Positions 37,334 to 46,894 of a stretch of DNA of 64,000 nucleotides are shown piece after piece; the first letter of the stretch is position 1; each line of letters begins with the position of its first letter. This stretch comes from Serratia sarumanii. GTDB lineage: Bacteria; Pseudomonadota; Gammaproteobacteria; Enterobacterales; Enterobacteriaceae. The translations under genes and the position numbers were made by a program. The stretch is from positions 4,960,001 to 5,024,000 of the forward strand of contig NZ_CP124750.1 in the NCBI RefSeq assembly GCF_029962605.1. The letters are read 5' to 3'. Below the pieces are notes generated by a model. The model made no database searches and had not been told where the DNA came from. It was given only the letters and a program-made list of their open reading frames with translations.

Positions 37334-37355
37334 GGGGGGTGATTCGGGGAGTAAA
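37334..37355 (+). repeat. Candidate integrase arm-type sites, right end
   Basis: CGGGGGGTGA at 37333 and GGGGAGTAAA at 37346 repeat the motif seen at 20555 near the left end. They lie about 80 bp inside attR. A role in integrase binding is inferred. Confidence 0.48.
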
Positions 37356-37426
37356 TATCGATTTAAAGATCTTTAGTTGTTATCAACCCGCTGATTATTA
37401 AAGAAAATAACAATGGAATCGATATT

Positions 37427-37445
37427 CAGATCCAGAACATCGAGT
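37427..37445 (+). repeat. Right attachment site (attR), remnant of the original yicC end
   Basis: CAGATCCAGAACATCGAGT followed by GA gives the codons for QIQNIE and a TGA stop, the displaced native end of yicC. GC-rich chromosomal sequence and the native terminator follow directly. Confidence 0.87.
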
Positions 37446-37466
37446 GATCCTGCCCCGCATGCCATC

Positions 37467-37492
37467 AAGCCCGCGCCAAGCGGGCTTTTTTA
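37467..37492 (+). terminator. Native yicC terminator left beyond attR
   Basis: AAGCCCGC and GCGGGCTT pair around GCCAA, followed by TTTTTAT. It should have ended yicC before the island inserted. Confidence 0.86.
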
Positions 37493-37502
37493 TGGCTGAA
37501 GA

Positions 37503-37892
37503 TCAGCGATGGGCGGCCGCCTGCTCTTCATCAATCAGCCCCATTTTCTGCAGCTGCACCGCAATGCTCCAGGTTGAGCGCTCGAACTCATCGCTCAGCG
37601 CTTCCAGTGTCGCCCCGGCCGCATGGCTCTCACGCAGCCGCAGTTTTTCTTCTTCCGGCCAAGGGAAGTAGGCATTGGCCGGCCGGCCCTCGGCCAGATT
37701 CTTCTGCCGCTTCTCCTCCGGCGTCAGCCGGGCTTTTTTCTGCAGTTCGGCTTCACCGTCGAACTCGTTGGCCAACGCGAACAGAAGGCGGATAGCCTCC
37801 GGCGCACAGGCCGCCGAAGCCGGTCTCAACAGCTCGCCGGTGTCGGGATTAACGCCGTTGGCCAGCGCCCTGAGCAACGTGCCGGTATTCAT
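37503..37892 (-). CDS. Unknown chromosomal protein
   Basis: The 129-residue product starts MNTGTLLRALANGVNPDTGE. It has an AYFPWPEEEKLRLRESHAAG segment and then TLEALSDEFERSTWSIAVQL, which looks like a helix-turn-helix or Myb-like fold for DNA binding. It is GC-rich like the backbone and lies outside attR, so it belongs to the chromosome. I do not recognise the family. The 361-nt gap that follows (37893-38253), divergent with the transporter gene, should hold both promoters; I see no clear boxes or RNA structure in it. Confidence 0.6.
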   Translation of the reverse strand: MNTGTLLRALANGVNPDTGELLRPASAACAPEAIRLLFALANEFDGEAELQKKARLTPEEKRQKNLAEGRPANAYFPWPEEEKLRLRESHAAGATLEALSDEFERSTWSIAVQLQKMGLIDEEQAAAHR

Positions 37893-38253
37893 CGTTTGCC
37901 TCCTTGTCCGAGAAAATACGCGCCGGTCGTGGCGCTCTGTTCAGGCATTTTTCTCTGCCTCTCTCGAGAAAACCACGCTTTACGCCATGAAAAAGCGCCA
38001 GTTGCGAGCCAGATTCCAGGCGTTTGCACGCGAGTGACGGCGATTGCATCAGGTTGCGTGCCGGCAGGCCTCTGGGCAACCGGCCACCGGGAAGCTTATG
38101 AAAAACTGCCGAGCAGCGCGTGCGGATGACAATCGGCAAGATATCCCGCACGCCATAAGTATTTTGTTCTAATTATCACGCAAGGTAATGAAAGGGCGGC
38201 GATGCTGTGGCTAAATGTGTTTTTTTCCTGCCCGTGAACCGTACGGACCGTTT

Positions 38254-39438
38254 ATGCCACAAATTCTGCAATTTATTATGGCTCTGGTGGTGATCATCGC
38301 CCTGGCGCTGCTGGTCAGCAATAATCGCAAGAAAATCCGCCTGCGCTATATCATCCAGCTGCTGGTGATCGAAGGCGCGCTGGCCTATTTCTTCCTGCAC
38401 TCCGCCAGCGGGCTCAGCGTGATCAAACACGTCGCCGGCTTCTTCGACACCCTGCTCGCCTACGCCGCCCAAGGATCGGAGTTCGTGTTCGGCGGCATGA
38501 GCAAGGATGGTCTGGCATTCATCTTCCTCGGCGTTTTGTGCCCTATCATCTTTATTTCCGCCCTGATCGGCATTTTGCAGCATTTCCGCATCCTGCCGCT
38601 GATCATTCGCCTGGTCGGCACCTTGCTGTCCAAGGTCAACGGCATGGGCAAGCTGGAATCGTTCAACGCCGTCAGCACGCTGGTGCTGGGGCAGTCGGAG
38701 AACTTCATCGCCTATAAAGGCATCATCGGCGATATCTCGCCGCGCCGCATGTACACCATGGCCGCGACCGCCATGTCGACGGTATCGCTCTCCATCGTCG
38801 GCGCCTACATGTCGATGATCGACGCGCAGTACGTAGTGGCGGCATTGATCCTTAACATGTTCAGCACCTTCATCATTCTGTCGATCATCAACCCGTATCA
38901 GGTTGAAGACGAGCCGGAGCTGAAGCTGAACAAACTGCATGAAGATCAGAGCTTCTTCGAAATGTTGGGCGAATACATTCTGGCCGGCTTCAAGATTGCG
39001 ATGATCATCGCGGCGATGCTGATCGGCTTTATCGCGCTGATCTCCGCCGTCAATGCGCTGTTCTCCGCGGTGCTCGGCATCAGCTTCCAGCAGATCCTCG
39101 GCTATGTGTTCTATCCGCTGGCCTGGCTGATCGGTATCCCGGCGGAAGAGGCTCTGAAGGCGGGCAGCATCATGGCGACCAAACTGGTGGCCAACGAATT
39201 CGTGGCGATGATTGAGCTGAAGAAAATCGCGGCGGAACTGTCGCCTCGCGGGCTGGGCATTCTGTCGGTGTTCCTGGTGTCGTTCGCCAACTTCGCCTCC
39301 ATCGGCATCGTCGCCGGCGCCATCAAGGGACTGAACGAGCAGCAAGGCAACGTGGTTTCCCGTTTTGGCCTGAAGCTGGTTTACGGCTCGACGCTGGTGA
39401 GCCTGCTGTCGGCGGCCATCGCCGGCCTGGTGCTGTAA
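38254..39438 (+). CDS. NupC-family concentrative nucleoside transporter
   Basis: The 394-residue inner-membrane protein has about ten hydrophobic segments. It carries the CNT family blocks [20 protein letters not shown] and [16 protein letters not shown], and later [20 protein letters not shown]. These proteins import nucleosides with protons or sodium. The ATG at 38254 starts the first helix; a GTG 39 nt upstream is less likely. It resembles NupX more than NupC in general organisation, but the substrate cannot be read from the sequence. A GC-rich hairpin (39444-39467) follows the stop. Confidence 0.85.
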   Translation: MPQILQFIMALVVIIALALLVSNNRKKIRLRYIIQLLVIEGALAYFFLHSASGLSVIKHVAGFFDTLLAYAAQGSEFVFGGMSKDGLAFIFLGVLCPIIFISALIGILQHFRILPLIIRLVGTLLSKVNGMGKLESFNAVSTLVLGQSENFIAYKGIIGDISPRRMYTMAATAMSTVSLSIVGAYMSMIDAQYVVAALILNMFSTFIILSIINPYQVEDEPELKLNKLHEDQSFFEMLGEYILAGFKIAMIIAAMLIGFIALISAVNALFSAVLGISFQQILGYVFYPLAWLIGIPAEEALKAGSIMATKLVANEFVAMIELKKIAAELSPRGLGILSVFLVSFANFASIGIVAGAIKGLNEQQGNVVSRFGLKLVYGSTLVSLLSAAIAGLVL

Positions 39439-39443
39439 TCCCC

Positions 39444-39467
39444 ACTCCCGGCCGCAGGGCCGGGAGT
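39444..39467. terminator. Hairpin between the NupC-family gene and the DUF3574 gene
   Basis: ACTCCCGGC pairs with GCCGGGAGT around CGCAGG, between two convergent genes. The T run is poor, so termination is likely but not certain. Confidence 0.6.
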
Positions 39468-39472
39468 TCGCT

Positions 39473-39907
39473 TTAAAACGCCACGCACACCGGCGCATCC
39501 ACCCGCATTACCGAATCCTGCGCAAACTGTTGCTTGTAGCCGCTGCGCAGCGCCTCGATATTCGCCTCGCTCTCTTTGCCCGGTGCATGGATCAGCAGCA
39601 GCGCCTTGCTGTTCTCGCGCGCCAGCTTGCCGTCGTGGCCCAGCCACTGCCCTTTGGCATCAAAGACCGTCAGCCCGTCTTTAAAGCGCGGCGTCACCTG
39701 GCTATCGACAAAGGTTTGCCACTCGGCGGCGGTGATCGCCGGCCCCGCCGGGCGATTCAGGCCGAAGTAGAGCGTTGTTTGCACCAGCGGATCGCCGGTG
39801 CGGCAAGCCGGGGCGGGTGGCACAGCCTGGTGGCCTGGCGCCACGCAGCCGCTCAGCAGCAAGGCGGCCACCACGGCGCCGGCGGCCAATCTCGGGGAGT
39901 TTTTCAT
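39473..39907 (-). CDS. DUF3574 lipoprotein
   Basis: The 144-residue product has a lipoprotein signal, MKNSPRLAAGAVVAALLLSG with Cys21 in LLLSGC. The soluble domain has LVQTTLYFGLNRPAGPAITA, TAAEWQTFVDSQVTPRFKDG and LTVFDAKGQW, the pattern of DUF3574 proteins. It should be attached to the inner face of the outer membrane; the function is unknown. The ATG at 39907 begins the signal peptide; an upstream extension of 30 residues is not part of it. Confidence 0.85.
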   Translation of the reverse strand: MKNSPRLAAGAVVAALLLSGCVAPGHQAVPPAPACRTGDPLVQTTLYFGLNRPAGPAITAAEWQTFVDSQVTPRFKDGLTVFDAKGQWLGHDGKLARENSKALLLIHAPGKESEANIEALRSGYKQQFAQDSVMRVDAPVCVAF

Positions 39908-40160
39908 CTGCAGTCTCGGTTTATCGGTTGAAGGATTCGCTGCAAAAAGCATAGTCAGCGATGGAAACCAGCGCGAAATTTCTAATACTTTAATCAACAG
40001 CCAGATGTTAAAAAAGGCTGGTTATCGGCAATAAAAACGGAGTTTGGATTAGCTAAATTAATCCGAAACGCCATCGGTGAAAAAAACTCAGTGGCGCGCG
40101 TCCTCGGCGGCGATTACCCTGCCGGCCATCATTCTGACGCAAGTACGCTGTGAATCCCTT

Positions 40161-40778
40161 ATGTTACTAAGCATCCTTTATATCATCGGCATCACCGCCG
40201 AAGCCATGACCGGCGCGCTGGCGGCCGGCCGCCGCCAAATGGACATGTTCGGCGTGATCATCATCGCTTCGGTCACGGCGATCGGCGGCGGGTCGGTGCG
40301 CGATATGCTGCTCGGGCATTTTCCATTGGGCTGGGTCAAACACCCGGAATACATCGTCATCGTCGCGATAGCGGCGATCGTCACCACCTGGGTGGCTCCC
40401 CTGATGCGCCATTTGCGCCGCCTGTTCCTGGTGCTCGACGCCGTCGGCCTGATCGTCTTCTCCATCATCGGCGCGCAGGTGGCCCTGGATATGGGACACA
40501 GCGCCATTATCGCCGCCATCGCCGCGGTGATCACCGGCGTCTTCGGCGGGGTGCTGCGCGACATGTTCTGCAACCGTATCCCGCTGGTTTTCCAGAAGGA
40601 GATCTACGCCGGCATCTCCTTCAGCGCCGCCTGGCTGTATATCGGCCTGCAGCACCTCAGCCTGCCGCACAATCTGGTGGTGATCCTCACGCTGGTCGCC
40701 GGCCTGAGCGCGCGCCTGATCGCCCTGCGCTTCCGCCTTGGCCTGCCGGTGTTCAACTACCAGCATCCGGATCACTGA
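40161..40778 (+). CDS. yicG: TRIC-like membrane protein YicG
   Basis: The 205-residue protein has seven hydrophobic segments in two repeats, each with a glycine-rich turn: [16 protein letters not shown] and [18 protein letters not shown]. This is the UPF0126/TRIC family, trimeric cation-channel-like proteins; bacterial function is unclear, and YicG has been linked to glycine uptake in some reports. The ATG at 40161 begins the first helix. The longer in-frame start adds a non-conserved segment. It is followed after 211 nt by gmk. Confidence 0.9.
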   Translation: MLLSILYIIGITAEAMTGALAAGRRQMDMFGVIIIASVTAIGGGSVRDMLLGHFPLGWVKHPEYIVIVAIAAIVTTWVAPLMRHLRRLFLVLDAVGLIVFSIIGAQVALDMGHSAIIAAIAAVITGVFGGVLRDMFCNRIPLVFQKEIYAGISFSAAWLYIGLQHLSLPHNLVVILTLVAGLSARLIALRFRLGLPVFNYQHPDH

Positions 40779-40917
40779 TCTCGGGGCGGCAACGCGCCGC
40801 CGCCGAGACCAAAACTGCAGAAATGTCGCCCTTCGACGCGCAAATTCGCTCATTCGCCGCTTTTTCCGCGCAAAGCGGCGGGCAAAATGCGAGCTAACGC
40901 TGCACCCGGCGCGTTAG

Positions 40918-41613
<696 letters not shown>

Positions 41614-41667
41614 AGGCAGTTTCAGTATCATGCCCAGTCTTTTCGTCACCTGTGGAGTAGCACAAAT

Positions 41668-41943
41668 ATGGCACGCGTAACTGTTCAAGACGCTGTAGAG
41701 AAAATTGGTAACCGTTTTGACCTGGTGTTGGTCGCTGCTCGTCGGGCGCGTCAGATCCAGACCGGCGGCAAAGATGCACTGGTTCCGGAAGAGAACGACA
41801 AGTACACCGTTATCGCCCTGCGCGAAATCGAAGAAGGCCTGATCACCAGCCAGATCCTCGACGTGCGTGAGCGCCAGGAACAGCAAGAGCAGGAAGCCGC
41901 AGAGATTCAAGCGGTTACCGCGATTGCTGAAGGTCGTCGTTAA
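41668..41943 (+). CDS. rpoZ: RNA polymerase omega subunit
   Basis: The 91-residue product starts [20 protein letters not shown], diagnostic of omega. It helps beta-prime fold into RNA polymerase and is part of the binding site for ppGpp. It lies 54 nt after gmk and 18 nt before spoT, so it is in the same operon. The length is that of E. coli. Confidence 0.98.
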   Translation: MARVTVQDAVEKIGNRFDLVLVAARRARQIQTGGKDALVPEENDKYTVIALREIEEGLITSQILDVRERQEQQEQEAAEIQAVTAIAEGRR

Positions 41944-41961
41944 TTAGACTGCGAGTCCGCC

Positions 41962-44073
41962 TTGTACCTGTTTGAAAGCCTGAATCTGCTGATTCAACGT
42001 TACCTGCCCGAGGAGCAGATTAAGCGCCTCAAACAGGCATACCTCGTCGCGCGCGACGCGCACGAGGGCCAGACACGCTCCAGCGGTGAGCCTTACATTA
42101 CTCACCCGGTCGCCGTGGCCTGCATCCTGGCGGAAATGCGTCTCGATCACGAGACGCTGATGGCGGCATTGCTGCACGACGTCATCGAAGACACCCCAGC
42201 CACCTATCAAGATATGGAACAGCTGTTCGGCAAGAGCGTCGCCGAACTGGTTGAGGGCGTCTCCAAGCTCGACAAGCTGAAGTTCCAGGACAAGAAAGAA
42301 GCGCAGGCGGAAAACTTCCGCAAGATGATCATGGCGATGGTGCAGGATATCCGCGTCGTGCTGATCAAGCTGGCCGACCGTACGCACAACATGCGCACCC
42401 TCGGTTCGCTGCGCCCCGACAAACGCCGGCGCATCGCGCGTGAAACCCTGGAAATCTACAGCCCGCTCGCCCACCGTCTGGGTATTCATCACCTGAAGAC
42501 CGAGCTGGAAGAGCTGGGCTTCGAGGCGCTGTATCCGAACCGTTATCGCGTGATCAAGGAAGTGGTGAAAGCCGCACGCGGCAACCGCAAAGAGATGATT
42601 CAAAAAATCCTCTCCGAGATCGAAGGGCGACTGACCGAAGCCGGCATCGCCTGCCGCGTCAGCGGGCGGGAAAAACACCTCTACTCCATCTACCTCAAGA
42701 TGCACCTCAAGGAACAGCGTTTCCATTCCATCATGGATATCTACGCGTTCCGGGTGATCGTGAAAGAGGTCGATACCTGCTACCGCGTGCTCGGCCAGGT
42801 GCACAGCCTGTACAAACCGCGCCCGGGGCGAGTGAAAGATTACATCGCCATTCCCAAGGCCAACGGCTATCAATCGCTGCATACCTCGCTGATCGGCCCG
42901 CACGGCGTGCCGGTCGAAGTGCAGATCCGCACCGAAGACATGGACCAGATGGCTGAGATGGGGGTAGCCGCGCACTGGGCTTACAAGGAAAGAGAACAGG
43001 GCGAAACCGGCACCACGGCGCAGATCCGCGCCCAGCGCTGGATGCAGAGCCTGCTGGAACTGCAGCAAAGCGCCGGTAGTTCGTTTGAGTTTATCGAGAG
43101 CGTCAAATCCGATCTGTTCCCGGATGAGATTTACGTTTTCACCCCGGAAGGCCGCATCGTCGAGCTGCCCGCCGGCGCCACGCCGGTCGATTTCGCCTAT
43201 GCGGTGCATACCGATATCGGCCATGCCTGCGTCGGCGCGCGCGTCGATCGTCAGCCATACCCGCTGTCGCAGTCGCTGACCAGCGGCCAGACCGTCGAGA
43301 TCATCACCGCGCCGGGCGCGCGGCCCAACGCCGCCTGGCTGAACTTCGTGGTCAGCTCGAAAGCGCGCGCCAAAATTCGCCAGATGCTGAAGAACCTCAA
43401 GCGCGACGACTCCGTCGGCCTCGGCCGCCGTCTGCTCAACCACGCGCTGGGCGGCAGCCGCAAGCTGGCCGAAATCCCGCAGGAAAACATTCAGCACGAG
43501 CTGGACCGTATGAAGCTGGCGACGCTGGACGATCTGCTGGCGGAAATCGGCCTCGGCAACGCCATGAGCGTGGTGGTGGCGAAGAACCTGCAGGGCGATC
43601 AGTCCAGCCTGGGCGCATCCTCCGGCGTGCGCAACCTGGCCATCAAGGGCGCCGACGGGGTGTTGATCACCTTCGCCAAGTGCTGCCGTCCGATTCCGGG
43701 CGATCCGATTATCGCTCACGTCAGCCCGGGCAAAGGGCTGGTGATCCACCATGAGTCCTGCCGCAATATTCGCGGCTATCAGAAAGAGCCTGAGAAGTTC
43801 ATGGCGGTCGAGTGGGATAAAGAGACCGAGCAGGAGTTCATCGCCGAGATCAAGGTGGATATGTTTAACCACCAGGGCGCGCTGGCCAACCTGACGGCGG
43901 CGATCAACGCGGCCGAGTCCAATATTCAGAGCCTGAACACCGAAGAGAAAGACGGTCGGGTTTATAGCGCCTTTATCCGCTTGACCACCCGCGATCGCAT
44001 CCATTTGGCAAACATTATGCGTAAAATCCGTATCATGCCGGATGTGATCAAAGTTAACCGCAACCGAAACTAG
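41962..44073 (+). CDS. spoT: Bifunctional (p)ppGpp synthetase/hydrolase
   Basis: The 703-residue product has the HD hydrolase domain (about 45-150) with ITHPVAVACILAEM and LLHDVIEDTPATYQDM. The synthetase domain has GREKHLYSIYLKMHLKEQRF, then a TGS domain (YVFTPEGRIVELPAGATPVD) and a C-terminal ACT domain (NHQGALANLTAAINAAESNI). It sets ppGpp levels during carbon, iron and fatty-acid stress. The start is TTG, as in E. coli. It is 5 nt before trmH. Confidence 0.97.
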   Translation: MYLFESLNLLIQRYLPEEQIKRLKQAYLVARDAHEGQTRSSGEPYITHPVAVACILAEMRLDHETLMAALLHDVIEDTPATYQDMEQLFGKSVAELVEGVSKLDKLKFQDKKEAQAENFRKMIMAMVQDIRVVLIKLADRTHNMRTLGSLRPDKRRRIARETLEIYSPLAHRLGIHHLKTELEELGFEALYPNRYRVIKEVVKAARGNRKEMIQKILSEIEGRLTEAGIACRVSGREKHLYSIYLKMHLKEQRFHSIMDIYAFRVIVKEVDTCYRVLGQVHSLYKPRPGRVKDYIAIPKANGYQSLHTSLIGPHGVPVEVQIRTEDMDQMAEMGVAAHWAYKEREQGETGTTAQIRAQRWMQSLLELQQSAGSSFEFIESVKSDLFPDEIYVFTPEGRIVELPAGATPVDFAYAVHTDIGHACVGARVDRQPYPLSQSLTSGQTVEIITAPGARPNAAWLNFVVSSKARAKIRQMLKNLKRDDSVGLGRRLLNHALGGSRKLAEIPQENIQHELDRMKLATLDDLLAEIGLGNAMSVVVAKNLQGDQSSLGASSGVRNLAIKGADGVLITFAKCCRPIPGDPIIAHVSPGKGLVIHHESCRNIRGYQKEPEKFMAVEWDKETEQEFIAEIKVDMFNHQGALANLTAAINAAESNIQSLNTEEKDGRVYSAFIRLTTRDRIHLANIMRKIRIMPDVIKVNRNRN

Positions 44074-44078
44074 CGCTT

Positions 44079-44774
44079 ATGAGTCCTGAACGCTATGCGC
44101 GGATTTGTGAAATGCTTGCGACCCGGCAGCCGGATCTGACGGTCTGCCTGGAGCAGGTGCACAAGCCGCATAACGTCTCCGCCATTATCCGCACCGCCGA
44201 CGCCGTCGGCGTGCATCAGGTCCACGCCGTGTGGCCCACCACCCGCATGCGCACCCTGGTTTCCTCCGCCGCCGGCAGCAACAGCTGGGTCAGCGTCAAA
44301 ACCCATCGCTCCATCGGCGACGCGGTCGGTCACCTGAAAGCGCAGGGCATGCAAATTCTGGCCACCAATCTGTCTGCGCGCGCGGTCGATTTCCGCGAGG
44401 TGGATTATACCCGGCCCACCTGCGTGCTGCTCGGCCAGGAAAAAACCGGCATCACCGAAGAAGCGCTGGCGCTGGCCGATCGGGACATCGTCATTCCGAT
44501 GATCGGCATGGTGCAATCGCTCAACGTCTCCGTGGCCTCGGCACTGATCCTGTATGAAGCACAGCGCCAGCGGCAGAACGCCGGCCTGTATCGCCGCGAC
44601 AACAGCATGCTGGATGAAGAAGAGCAGCAGCGTCTGCTGTTCGAAGGCGGTTACCCGGTGCTGGCCAACGTAGCCAAGCGCAAAGGGCTGCCACGCCCGC
44701 AGATTGACGAGCAGGGCCAGGTGGTCGCCAGCGCCGAATGGTGGGCGGCCATGCAGGCGACGGTGCGCAAATGA
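44079..44774 (+). CDS. trmH: tRNA (guanosine(18)-2'-O)-methyltransferase
   Basis: The 231-residue SPOUT-family enzyme methylates the 2'-oxygen of G18 in the D-loop of many tRNAs. Conserved parts are QVHKPHNVSAIIRTADAVGV (motif 1), LLGQEKTGITEEALALADRD and IPMIGMVQSLNVSVASALIL (motif 3, knot). It overlaps the recG start by ATGA and follows spoT, as in E. coli. Confidence 0.96.
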   Translation: MSPERYARICEMLATRQPDLTVCLEQVHKPHNVSAIIRTADAVGVHQVHAVWPTTRMRTLVSSAAGSNSWVSVKTHRSIGDAVGHLKAQGMQILATNLSARAVDFREVDYTRPTCVLLGQEKTGITEEALALADRDIVIPMIGMVQSLNVSVASALILYEAQRQRQNAGLYRRDNSMLDEEEQQRLLFEGGYPVLANVAKRKGLPRPQIDEQGQVVASAEWWAAMQATVRK

Positions 44775-46852
44775 AAGGCCGCCTGCTGGATGCTGTCCCA
44801 CTCACCACGCTTTCCGGGGTTGGCGCCAGCCAGGCGGGCAAACTGGCCAAACTCGGCCTCGAGACCATTCAGGATCTGCTGCTGCACCTGCCGCTGCGCT
44901 ACGAAGACCGCACCCGCCTCTACCCGATCAACGATCTGCTGCCGGGCATCTACGCCACGGTAGAAGGGGAAGTGCTGCGCAGCGACATCAGCTTCGGCCG
45001 CCGCCGCATGCTGACCTGCCAGATCAGCGACGGCACCGGCATCCTCACCATGCGGTTCTTCAACTTCAACGCCGCAATGAAGAACAGCCTGGCCACCGGC
45101 CGCCGCGTGACCGCCTACGGCGAGATCAAGCGCGGCAACCACGGCGCGGAAATCATCCATCCGGAATACCGCATTCAGGGCGAAGCCAGCGAGGTTGAGC
45201 TGCAAGAGTCGCTGACGCCGGTCTACCCCACTACCGAAGGGGTGCGGCAGGCTACGCTGCGCAAGCTAACCGATCAGGCGCTGGAGCTGCTGGATACCTG
45301 CGCTATCGCCGAGCTGCTGCCGCCGGAGCTGAGCGGCGGCCTGATGAGCCTGCCGCAGGCGCTGCACACCCTGCATCGCCCGCCGCCGGACATCCAGCTG
45401 GCGGATCTGGAGCTGGGCAAACACCCGGCGCAAAAACGCCTGATCCTTGAAGAGCTGCTGGCGCATAACCTCAGCATGCTGGCGGTGCGCGCCGGCGCGC
45501 AGAGCTATCAGGCGCAGCCGCTGCTGCCGGACGATCGGCTGAAAAACCGTTTTCTCGCCCAGCTGCCGTTCTCGCCGACCGGCGCGCAAACGCGCGTGGT
45601 GGCCGACATCGAAGCCGATATGCAAAAAGACTTCCCGATGATGCGGCTGGTGCAGGGCGACGTCGGCTCCGGCAAAACGCTGGTGGCGGCGCTGGCGGCG
45701 CTGCGCGCCATCGCGCACGGCAAGCAGGTAGCGCTGATGGCGCCGACCGAGCTGCTGGCCGAGCAGCACGCCAACAATTTCCGTCAGTGGTTTGAACCGC
45801 TGGGGCTGGAGGTCGGCTGGCTGGCCGGCAAACAGAAAGGCAAGGCGCGCATCGCGCAGCAGGAGGCTATCGCCAGCGGCCAGGTGTCGATGGTGGTCGG
45901 CACCCACGCCATCTTCCAGGAGCAGGTGCAGTTCAACGGCCTGGCGCTGGTGATCATTGATGAGCAGCACCGCTTCGGGGTGCATCAGCGGCTGGCGCTG
46001 TGGGAGAAAGGCGAAGAGCAAGGCTTCCACGCCCATCAGCTGATCATGACCGCCACGCCGATCCCGCGCACGCTGGCGATGACCGCCTATGCCGATCTCG
46101 ATACTTCGGTCATCGACGAGCTGCCGCCGGGCCGCACGCCGGTGACCACCGTCGCCATCCCCGATACCCGCCGCGCCGACATCATTCAACGGGTGAAGAG
46201 CGCCTGTCTGGAAGAGGGGCGGCAGGCTTACTGGGTATGTACGCTGATCGAAGAGTCCGAGCTGCTGGAAGCGCAGGCGGCGGAAGCCACCTGGGAAGAA
46301 CTGAAAACCGCGCTGCCAGAGCTGAAGGTAGCGCTGGTGCACGGCCGCATGAAAGCGCAGGAAAAGCAGGCGGTGATGCAGGCGTTTAAACAGGGCGAGC
46401 TGCAGCTGTTGGTGGCCACTACGGTGATCGAAGTCGGCGTCGACGTGCCGAACGCCAGCCTGATGATCATCGAAAACCCGGAGCGGCTGGGCCTGGCTCA
46501 GCTGCACCAGCTGCGCGGCCGCGTAGGGCGCGGCGCCGTGGCCTCACACTGCGTGCTGCTGTACAAAACGCCGCTGAGCAAGACTGCGCAAACGCGCCTG
46601 CAGGTGCTGCGCGACAGCAACGATGGCTTCGTCATCGCGCAGCGCGATCTGGAGATCCGCGGCCCGGGCGAGCTGCTGGGCACCCGCCAGACCGGCAGCG
46701 CCGAATTCAAGGTGGCGGATCTGCTGCGCGATCAGGCGATGATCCCCGAAGTGCAGCGCGTCGCTCGCCATCTCCACCAGCACTATCCGGAGCACGCCCA
46801 GGCGCTGATCGAACGCTGGCTGCCGGAGAAGGCGCGCTACTCCAACGCATAA
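44771..46852 (+). CDS. recG: ATP-dependent DNA helicase RecG
   Basis: The 693-residue helicase remodels stalled replication forks and branched DNA. It starts MKGRLLDAVPLTTLSGVGAS, and has an N-terminal wedge/OB domain. Helicase motifs include LVQGDVGSGKTLVAALAALR (Walker A), VIIDEQHRFGV (Walker B) and QLHQLRGRVGRGAVASHCVL (motif VI). The start overlaps the trmH stop. A strong terminator follows, so this is the end of the spoT operon. Confidence 0.97.
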   Translation: MKGRLLDAVPLTTLSGVGASQAGKLAKLGLETIQDLLLHLPLRYEDRTRLYPINDLLPGIYATVEGEVLRSDISFGRRRMLTCQISDGTGILTMRFFNFNAAMKNSLATGRRVTAYGEIKRGNHGAEIIHPEYRIQGEASEVELQESLTPVYPTTEGVRQATLRKLTDQALELLDTCAIAELLPPELSGGLMSLPQALHTLHRPPPDIQLADLELGKHPAQKRLILEELLAHNLSMLAVRAGAQSYQAQPLLPDDRLKNRFLAQLPFSPTGAQTRVVADIEADMQKDFPMMRLVQGDVGSGKTLVAALAALRAIAHGKQVALMAPTELLAEQHANNFRQWFEPLGLEVGWLAGKQKGKARIAQQEAIASGQVSMVVGTHAIFQEQVQFNGLALVIIDEQHRFGVHQRLALWEKGEEQGFHAHQLIMTATPIPRTLAMTAYADLDTSVIDELPPGRTPVTTVAIPDTRRADIIQRVKSACLEEGRQAYWVCTLIEESELLEAQAAEATWEELKTALPELKVALVHGRMKAQEKQAVMQAFKQGELQLLVATTVIEVGVDVPNASLMIIENPERLGLAQLHQLRGRVGRGAVASHCVLLYKTPLSKTAQTRLQVLRDSNDGFVIAQRDLEIRGPGELLGTRQTGSAEFKVADLLRDQAMIPEVQRVARHLHQHYPEHAQALIERWLPEKARYSNA

Positions 46853-46856
46853 AAAA

Positions 46857-46877
46857 GGGCGCCGCAGGCGCCCTTTT
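46857..46877. terminator. Bidirectional terminator between recG and gltS
   Basis: GGGCGCC and GGCGCCC pair around GCA, with six A bases before and four T bases after. It serves both convergent genes. Confidence 0.88.
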
Positions 46878-46894
46878 CGCGATGACCCGCGATA

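Larger units (their letters stand above)
20426..37445. mobile_element. Integrated mobilizable genomic island in the 3' end of yicC
   Basis: A segment of about 17 kb is bounded by a 19-bp direct repeat (CAGATCCAGAAYATCGAGT, one mismatch). It is visibly AT-rich against a GC-rich backbone. It carries a tyrosine integrase at the left end facing inward, an AlpA-type regulator at the right, and a MobC-like/relaxase pair. It also holds a candidate toxin pair, two methyltransferases and a separate recombinase trio. No conjugative pilus or type IV secretion genes are present, so it would need a helper element to transfer. This makes it an integrative mobilizable element rather than a self-transmissible one. 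Confidence 0.88.

Noticed and set aside
20426..37445. Prophage
   Set aside because: There are no capsid, tail, terminase or lysis genes; a relaxase and MobC-like gene point to a mobilizable element.
20426..37445. CRISPR array or Cas genes
   Set aside because: No regularly spaced short repeats and no Cas-like proteins are seen in the island or elsewhere in the window.
38176..39498. Long open frame opposite the NupC-family transporter
   Set aside because: It is rich in Asp, His, Arg and Gln with no domain, as expected for the reverse of a membrane protein gene.
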